DNA from: an uncultured Gemmatimonadota bacterium
GTDB taxonomy: Bacteria; Gemmatimonadota; Gemmatimonadetes; Gemmatimonadales; Gemmatimonadaceae
NCBI GenBank assembly: GCA_902826615.1
Contig: CADEFN010000002.1
Location: 1 to 64,000, forward strand
Reading direction: 5' to 3'
Length of the DNA: 64,000 nt
The position numbers and the translations under genes were made by a program. This document shows, in pieces, positions 58,810 to 64,000 of this stretch. Under the pieces are notes generated by a model. It searched no databases and was not told the origin of the DNA. It saw only the letters and a program-made list of their open reading frames with translations. Positions within the stretch are counted from its first letter, which is position 1. The number at the start of each line of letters is the position of its first letter.

Positions 58810-61217
58810 GTCTTCACCATTCGCTCCACACGCGTGACGAGATCTTCGGTGGACAACCGTGAACCAAGCCTGTCGATGAACAAGGGGAAGGCCAGCGGGG
58901 TGGGATGTGCAATCTCCCGGACAAGGAGCTCGGACCCACGAAGCCGAGCGAGCGCGGCCTCGAGCCGTGTGAGTTCGAATTGCTGCTCCAACACTTCACG
59001 ATGGGCCTGCATCACGAGAAGGTTGCCCGGGTCGTACCGCGTGAACACATCGTACACCAGTGACGACGTGAGCTGCACCTGCCGTGTGCCCTTGGGGGCG
59101 CCAGGGTATCCGGCGAAGACCAGTCCGGCAATCCGTGCAATGTCGCGGAACTGCCGCTTGGCCAGCTCTCCCATGTTCACACTCGCCGCCACATCGCGTA
59201 GCAGTTCCACGTCAGACAACATCTCACCTGACAACAGGTCCGCGGCATCCATGGGTTCGCGCCCGAGCAGTTCGATGCCGTAGTCGTTCACGGTGAGGGA
59301 GAATGTGCCGGGCTGCCGTTGGCCCCATCGGTAGGCCAGGAGCGCCGCCAGTGCCTGGTGGGTCATCCGCCCCTCGAAGGGATACAGATAGAGATGATGT
59401 CCTTCCCTCGAGCGCCACTGCTCCACCAGCAGCTGATGGACCATGGGAATCGCCGAGAGACGCTGCTGTTCGGCCAACACGGGGCTCACCGCCGACATCT
59501 CACGCGATCCCTCGTCTCCACGAGTCACCCAGCGTTCCAGACGCACCCGCACCGCCTCACCTAACGAGGTGGACATGGGAAAGCGGCTCCCGGCCCAGAT
59601 GGGTGTGACCGAGGGGCGCACCCCAGACCTCCGCACATAGGCCACCATGTCACGCACCCGCACAAACTCCAGTGGACGTCCCGCGAAACTGAAGCGATCC
59701 CCCGCGCGCAGCCGAGCAATGAAGTCCTCCTCGATTTGCCCGATGCGAACCCCGCTCAGGTAGCGAATGTCCATGGTCGCCTCGGTGGTGATGGTGCCGA
59801 TGGCCAGCCGATGCAGTCGGGCCACACGCGGCGACGCCACCACGTACTGCACACCCTCACGCCGCACCTTGTGATGTTGTTCGTAGGCACGGAGCGTGGC
59901 ACCACCATGTTCCACCATCGCCAGCGCCCAGTTGAATGCCTCACGAGTGAGATCGCGATACGACCAGGCCTCCCTCACCTCGGCAAACAACTCGTCGGCG
60001 TCAAATCCGCCCCCCATGGCACAAGTCACCAGATGCTGCACCAGCACATCGAGTGGCGCGCGGAGTGGGTGACGCGCCTCGATGGCACGTTGCTCCAGGG
60101 CGTCACGCGCGGCGGCAAACTCCACAAGTTCCAGCGCATGGGTGGGCACACAGACCACATGCGACGACTCTCCGGGTCGATGGGCGGAGCGCCCTGCCCG
60201 CTGCAGCAAACGCGCGATCCCCTTGGGTGAGCCAATCTGCATCACACGATCGACCGATGTGAAGTCGACACCCAGATCGAGCGACGATGTGGCGACCACC
60301 GCGGTGATGGCCCCAGCCTTGAGCCCCGCCTCCACACGTTCGCGTTCGTCTCGTGCGATGGAGCCATGATGCAGGGCAATACGCGCTTCCCACTCAGGCC
60401 GCGCGTCCTTCATGGCCTGATACCAACGCTCGGCCTGTGACCTCGTGTTGGTGAACAACAACGTCGTACGCCCATCCTCCAGTACCTCGAGCACACGCGG
60501 TAACATGGCCAGACCAAGCCGACCTGCCCACGGCAAACGTTCGACCTTCTCGGGGCTGATGGTGTCGAGCCGCGTTTCGCGCGAGAAGTCCCCACGAATG
60601 ACACGGAATGGCCTGTCACTCCCCACCACACACTGCGCCGCCGCCTCGGGATCACGGAGGGTGGCCGAGAGTGCCCACGTTTGCAGCGCCGGCGACCAGC
60701 GGCGCAAACGGGCCAGTGCCAGTTCGGTTTGTGTACCTCGCTTGCCGCTGATGAGTTCATGCCACTCATCGACAATCACCGCCTTCACACCCGACAACCG
60801 ATCCTGTGCTTCGGGATACGAGAGCATGACGGTGAGCGACTCGGGCGTCGTCACCAGCACCTGCGGCAGCTGTGCACGCTGCCGGGCGCGTTGCGCCGTG
60901 CCCGTGTCACCCGTGCGCATCTCCACACTGAGCGGCATGCCTGACGAGTCGATGGGTCGCTGCAACGCCAGGGCGATATCACGGGCCAGGGCGCGCAACG
61001 GGGTGAGATAGAGGATCTGCAGCCCCTCACGCGCCTCTGCCATCACGCCAGCCAGCGCACCCATGTACGCCGCATACGTCTTGCCGGCACCCGTTGGCAC
61101 ATGAATCAACCCGCTTTCACCGGCCCCATGGGCCTTCCATGCTGCCTCCTGGAACGGGAAAGGAGTCCATCCCTGTCCCACCATCCAGCGTCGGAGCTTG
61201 TCGAGCTCGTCAGGCAT
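58797..61217 (-). CDS. Ligase-associated Lhr-type DEXH helicase
   Basis: I place the start at the ATG at 61217, which overlaps the ligase end by eight bases; the longer frame is antisense of the ligase gene. The 806-residue enzyme has Walker A HVPTGAGKT, the TPLRALARD motif, VTTPESLTVML, DEWH box VIVDEWHELISGKRG, ALSATLRDP, then LLFTNTRSQAERW and LLQRAGRSAHRPGE. The Lhr-core winged-helix and C-terminal domains follow. It is an ATP-dependent 3'-5' DNA helicase of the ligase-associated group, acting in the damage response with the neighbouring nuclease and ligase. Confidence 0.95.
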   Translation of the reverse strand: MPDELDKLRRWMVGQGWTPFPFQEAAWKAHGAGESGLIHVPTGAGKTYAAYMGALAGVMAEAREGLQILYLTPLRALARDIALALQRPIDSSGMPLSVEMRTGDTGTAQRARQRAQLPQVLVTTPESLTVMLSYPEAQDRLSGVKAVIVDEWHELISGKRGTQTELALARLRRWSPALQTWALSATLRDPEAAAQCVVGSDRPFRVIRGDFSRETRLDTISPEKVERLPWAGRLGLAMLPRVLEVLEDGRTTLLFTNTRSQAERWYQAMKDARPEWEARIALHHGSIARDERERVEAGLKAGAITAVVATSSLDLGVDFTSVDRVMQIGSPKGIARLLQRAGRSAHRPGESSHVVCVPTHALELVEFAAARDALEQRAIEARHPLRAPLDVLVQHLVTCAMGGGFDADELFAEVREAWSYRDLTREAFNWALAMVEHGGATLRAYEQHHKVRREGVQYVVASPRVARLHRLAIGTITTEATMDIRYLSGVRIGQIEEDFIARLRAGDRFSFAGRPLEFVRVRDMVAYVRRSGVRPSVTPIWAGSRFPMSTSLGEAVRVRLERWVTRGDEGSREMSAVSPVLAEQQRLSAIPMVHQLLVEQWRSREGHHLYLYPFEGRMTHQALAALLAYRWGQRQPGTFSLTVNDYGIELLGREPMDAADLLSGEMLSDVELLRDVAASVNMGELAKRQFRDIARIAGLVFAGYPGAPKGTRQVQLTSSLVYDVFTRYDPGNLLVMQAHREVLEQQFELTRLEAALARLRGSELLVREIAHPTPLAFPLFIDRLGSRLSTEDLVTRVERMVKTWRA

Positions 61218-62892
61218 CGTCGCCGAGGTCGTCGAACAAGGAAGGAGCTTCCGGCTCAGCTTGGGCGGGTTGCGCCGGGTGTGCAGCCGCAGCCTGCTCC
61301 AGCAACCGATGCAGAGCGGGCAGCGTATCCGCCTCTCGTGCTGGCTTGTCGGTGCGCCACCGGAGTATTCGCGGAAACCGGACAGCAATTCCCGCTTTGT
61401 GTCGCGACGATCGCTGAATGGCCTCGAAGCCCAATTCAAAGACATGCACCGGTTCTACCACACGCACCGGGCCGAAGCGCTCCTTGGTATGCGCGCGGAT
61501 CCAGCGATCCAGCCGGGCAATCTCCTCATCGTCGAGTCCCGAGTAGGCCTTGGCGACGGGCACCAGTGTGTCACCGTCCCACACAGCGAAGGTGTAGTCA
61601 GTATACAGACTCGCACGTTTGCCGCTTCCGGCCTGCGCGTACACCAGCACGGCGTCCATGGTGAAGGGCTCGATTTTCCACTTCCACCAGTCACCACGTG
61701 GCCGGCCGCTGCGATAGGGCGAACTCCACCGCTTGAGCATGATCCCTTCGACCCCGAGCGAGCGAGACTGCGCTCGCAACCCCGCAAGCGCCGCCCAGTC
61801 AGGTGCCACAACTGCTTGGGAGAGTTGGAGTGGCCCGGTTCCCGAGGCGCCGAGCAGCTGCGCCAGTACCTCGCGTCGCTCCCGCAACGAACGCTCGCGC
61901 CAGTCCTCCCCTCCCCACTCGATCAGATCAAAGGCCAGGAAGACGGCGGGCGAATCGCGCAGCACCTTGGCCGAGAGGTTGGTGCGACCAATGCGGGTCT
62001 GCAGCACGGCAAAGGGTTGTACCACACCATCGCGTTTGATCACGATTTCGCCGTCCAGCACGGTGCCATCAGGCAGGTGCCCGGCCGGCACGACGAGATC
62101 GGGGAAACGCTCGGTAAGCCGCTCTTCCCCGCGCGACCAGAGAAAGACCTCGCCCCCACGCACAATCAGCTGGGCGCGAATCCCGTCCCACTTCCACTCG
62201 GCGAGCCATTCGTCCCGTTCGCCTGACGATTCTGGTGAGTCGCCCAGCGGGCTGGCGAGATAGAAGGGATAGGGACGCGAGCGGTCCGCGGCACCGTCGT
62301 CGGCCGCGCGGAGACGTGCACCAAAGGCTGCGGTAGGCTCCCAGGTCCCCATGAGGCGATGCTCGACCACACTGGGAGCGTACCCGAGTCCCTTCGCGAA
62401 TCCGCGCACCGCCAGGGTCGCGGAGACCCCAACACGGAGCGCTCCGCCAACGAGTTTGTGCGCCAGAAAGCAGTCCCGCTCATCCAGCGTGTCCCACCAG
62501 CGCTGCAGCACCTGCCGTTGCTCGTCAGGCTCGGCGGCGCCAAGGGGGAGCACCTCCTGCTCCATGAACTCGGCGAGACTGAGATCGGGTGGCGCGTTTC
62601 CCTGCCCTCGGCTGCAGAGAATGGCAAGCGTCTCGCTCAAGTCCCCGACAGCATGATACGACGCCTCGATGAGCCAGGCAGGCAACCCCGTGTGCTGACT
62701 GGCCCAGTCGCGCATCACGTTTCCCGACACCGGGCGGCGCATGCGGCGGCCGGTGAGCACAAACACGGCCCACGCCAGGTCGGCATCACTGGCATCCGTA
62801 GCGTATGCCGCCAGGGCGTCGCGCTTTTCGTTGGTCGAGGTGGTCTCGTCCAGCGCGCGGTAGAGATCGCCAAACCGCCGAAAGCCGCTCAC
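61210..62892 (-). CDS. ATP-dependent DNA ligase, damage-response type
   Basis: The 560-residue ligase has the adenylation motif AEWKWDGIRAQLIVRG, the catalytic lysine being that of WKWDG near residue 235. Later motifs are LDGEIVIKR, VFLAFDLIEWGG, VEGIMLKRWSSPYRSG and WWKWKIEPF. An N-terminal DNA-binding domain precedes (FRRFGDLYRALDETT to about 200), and an OB-fold ends the protein. It matches the group called cisplatin damage response ligases. It overlaps the exonuclease stop by four bases (ATGA) and the helicase start by eight. Confidence 0.95.
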   Translation of the reverse strand: MSGFRRFGDLYRALDETTSTNEKRDALAAYATDASDADLAWAVFVLTGRRMRRPVSGNVMRDWASQHTGLPAWLIEASYHAVGDLSETLAILCSRGQGNAPPDLSLAEFMEQEVLPLGAAEPDEQRQVLQRWWDTLDERDCFLAHKLVGGALRVGVSATLAVRGFAKGLGYAPSVVEHRLMGTWEPTAAFGARLRAADDGAADRSRPYPFYLASPLGDSPESSGERDEWLAEWKWDGIRAQLIVRGGEVFLWSRGEERLTERFPDLVVPAGHLPDGTVLDGEIVIKRDGVVQPFAVLQTRIGRTNLSAKVLRDSPAVFLAFDLIEWGGEDWRERSLRERREVLAQLLGASGTGPLQLSQAVVAPDWAALAGLRAQSRSLGVEGIMLKRWSSPYRSGRPRGDWWKWKIEPFTMDAVLVYAQAGSGKRASLYTDYTFAVWDGDTLVPVAKAYSGLDDEEIARLDRWIRAHTKERFGPVRVVEPVHVFELGFEAIQRSSRHKAGIAVRFPRILRWRTDKPAREADTLPALHRLLEQAAAAHPAQPAQAEPEAPSLFDDLGDDA

Positions 62893-63899
62893 GCGCCATC
62901 CTCGTCGGCGTCACTCGCGCCGGGCATCACGGCACCCAGTGCGGCGGCCTCCAGTCCGGTTTCCGCAAGGAACCGCACCAGCGCAGCGCTGTCACCATGG
63001 GTGGCCAGGACGCGTTGTGCCCCGGTCTCACGAATGGTCTGCAGCAGCCCGGGCCAGTCCGCGTGGTCGGACAGGGCAAAGCCGCGGTCCATCGAGCGAC
63101 GGCGCCGAGTGCCGCGGAGCCGCATCCATCCCGACACAAAGGCCATCTGTGGCTCGTGAAGGCGGCGTAGCCATGCAGGAACGGCAGCACTCGGGGGCGC
63201 CAGCACCACGGCCCCGCGCACACCGCCACGCACCGGTGTGTCACGCACCAGCTGGGTGCTGGCCAGTGTGACACCCGCCGCGCGATACAATGCGTTCAGT
63301 GGTTCGACCGCGCCGTGAACCAGGACGGGGGCCTCCAGATGCGGAGCCAGCTCGGCCAGCAGCCGCTGCGCCTTGCCTAACGTGTAGGTGAGCAGGACCG
63401 CACACCCATCGCTGGCCATGGTGGCCTGGCACCAGCTGACCACGTCGGCCATCACCGCATCTGGTCCGGCCCACCGGTACACCGGGAGGGCAAAGGTGGC
63501 TTCGGTGATGAAGGTGTGGCAGCGCACGACCTCGAAGGGGCGGCAGGTCGGGTCGGCTTCGCGTTTATAGTCGCCCGACGCCACCCACACCTCGCCTCCA
63601 TGTTCAACACGCACCTGCGCCGCACCGCGGATGTGCCCGGACGGATGCAGCGAGACCCGCACACCATGAATGGTGCGCGTTTCGCCCCACTCCAGTCCCT
63701 CCACCCTGGCACCAGGGAGCCGATGCTGTAGCAGCGAAACACCTTCAGCTGCCGCGATGTAGAGCTCGCTCCCCGCGCGCGCGTGGTCGGAGTGTGCGTG
63801 TGTTGTGACGGCTCGAGGGACGGGCCGCCAGGGGTCGATATGAAAGTCGCCGGCCTCGCAATAGAGACCGGCGTCTGTCATGGTCAGCAAATCAGCCAT
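62889..63899 (-). CDS. Ligase-associated MBL-fold exonuclease
   Basis: The 336-residue protein is a metallo-beta-lactamase-fold nuclease with the altered motifs of this subfamily: THAHSDHARAG (H-x-H-x-D-H), LHPSGHIRGAAQVRVEH, WVASGDYK, and a C-terminal beta-CASP-like part (LLTYTLGKAQRLLAEL, then SDHADWPGLL). It is the first gene of the four-gene repair operon and overlaps the ligase gene by four bases. It should degrade DNA ends before ligation. Confidence 0.94.
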   Translation of the reverse strand: MADLLTMTDAGLYCEAGDFHIDPWRPVPRAVTTHAHSDHARAGSELYIAAAEGVSLLQHRLPGARVEGLEWGETRTIHGVRVSLHPSGHIRGAAQVRVEHGGEVWVASGDYKREADPTCRPFEVVRCHTFITEATFALPVYRWAGPDAVMADVVSWCQATMASDGCAVLLTYTLGKAQRLLAELAPHLEAPVLVHGAVEPLNALYRAAGVTLASTQLVRDTPVRGGVRGAVVLAPPSAAVPAWLRRLHEPQMAFVSGWMRLRGTRRRRSMDRGFALSDHADWPGLLQTIRETGAQRVLATHGDSAALVRFLAETGLEAAALGAVMPGASDADEDGA

Positions 63900-63917
63900 C
63901 GAGTCCGATGGTGTGTG

Positions 63918-63955
63918 TTACCTCATATTACTCGCACGCTCCGTATGCGCACCAC
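63918..63955 (-). promoter_or_regulatory. Candidate promoter of the DNA-repair operon
   Basis: On the minus strand TAATAT (63930 down to 63925) is a good -10 box about 25 bases before the exonuclease ATG. No clear -35 is seen at the expected distance, so the assignment is weak. The remaining bases to the window end show no gene. Confidence 0.3.
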
Positions 63956-64000
63956 ACTCTTGAGACGTTGTGGTGGGGCGTCGTCGGCCGGCATCTGCTG

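Noticed and set aside
1-64000. CRISPR arrays, rRNA and tRNA genes
   Set aside because: I read for regularly spaced repeats and conserved RNA motifs and found none. Weak tRNA-like genes could have been missed by eye.

Overview
The window is a high-GC bacterial chromosome segment. The gene content points to Gemmatimonadota or a close relative: ADOP permeases paired with PadR regulators, many secreted amidohydrolases and peptidases, a SusD relic, and an ECF sigma factor with a YciI-like partner. The taxon is an inference, because no rRNA or other marker gene is present. I saw no rRNA, tRNA or CRISPR array.

Layout. 0.2-5.5 kb (mostly minus strand): secreted amidohydrolase, S41 peptidase, and a TetR regulator overlapping a DUF418 membrane protein. 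5.56-5.87 kb: relic of an IS110-type insertion sequence. 6.1-18.0 kb (plus): a same-strand run headed by a giant kinase/ATPase/GAF/cyclase signalling protein, then an NTF2-fold protein with a histone-like tail, a CxxCH protein overlapping an unknown 799-residue protein with a second histone-like tail, a VTT membrane protein, a DinB protein and an M23 peptidase. 18.2-23.3 kb (plus): a tight six-gene catabolic operon (FAD oxidoreductase, SDR, VOC, pxpA-pxpB-pxpC) for 5-oxoproline or a related lactam. 23.4-39.9 kb: mostly exported hydrolases (S9 peptidase, alpha/beta hydrolase, DUF3604, alkaline phosphatase family, amidohydrolase, MBL-SGNH fusion), with a 3-hydroxyacyl-CoA dehydrogenase, RidA, RecQ and small membrane proteins.

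40-45.5 kb is an accessory zone: a putative zincin with a membrane partner, a broken SusD gene, a VapBC-type toxin-antitoxin pair, and an ECF42-like sigma factor with its YciI/DGPF partner. 45.7-50 kb holds a PadR-ADOP permease pair and a membrane-anchored quinone-oxidoreductase-like enzyme.

50.2-56.4 kb is the most interesting region and looks like a defence island, with visibly lower GC than its surroundings. An XRE regulator plus ImmA/IrrE protease pair is divergent from a compact four-gene ubiquitin-like conjugation cassette: a Ubl ending in Arg-Gly, an E2-like protein, a JAMM isopeptidase and a ThiF/E1. The E2-like protein contains no cysteine, and the E1 has none at the usual crossover-loop position, so the chemistry may not be the usual thioester relay. 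Facing this cassette across a candidate bidirectional terminator is a two-gene operon: a protein with a diadenylate-cyclase-like C-terminal segment (probable nucleotide sensor) and an unknown, apparently helical protein.

56.8-58.1 kb: a PadR regulator with an LptF/LptG-like permease. 58.1-63.9 kb (minus): the recognised ligase-associated DNA-repair operon (MBL exonuclease, ATP-dependent ligase, Lhr-type helicase, PdeM phosphoesterase), all coupled by overlapping stop and start codons.
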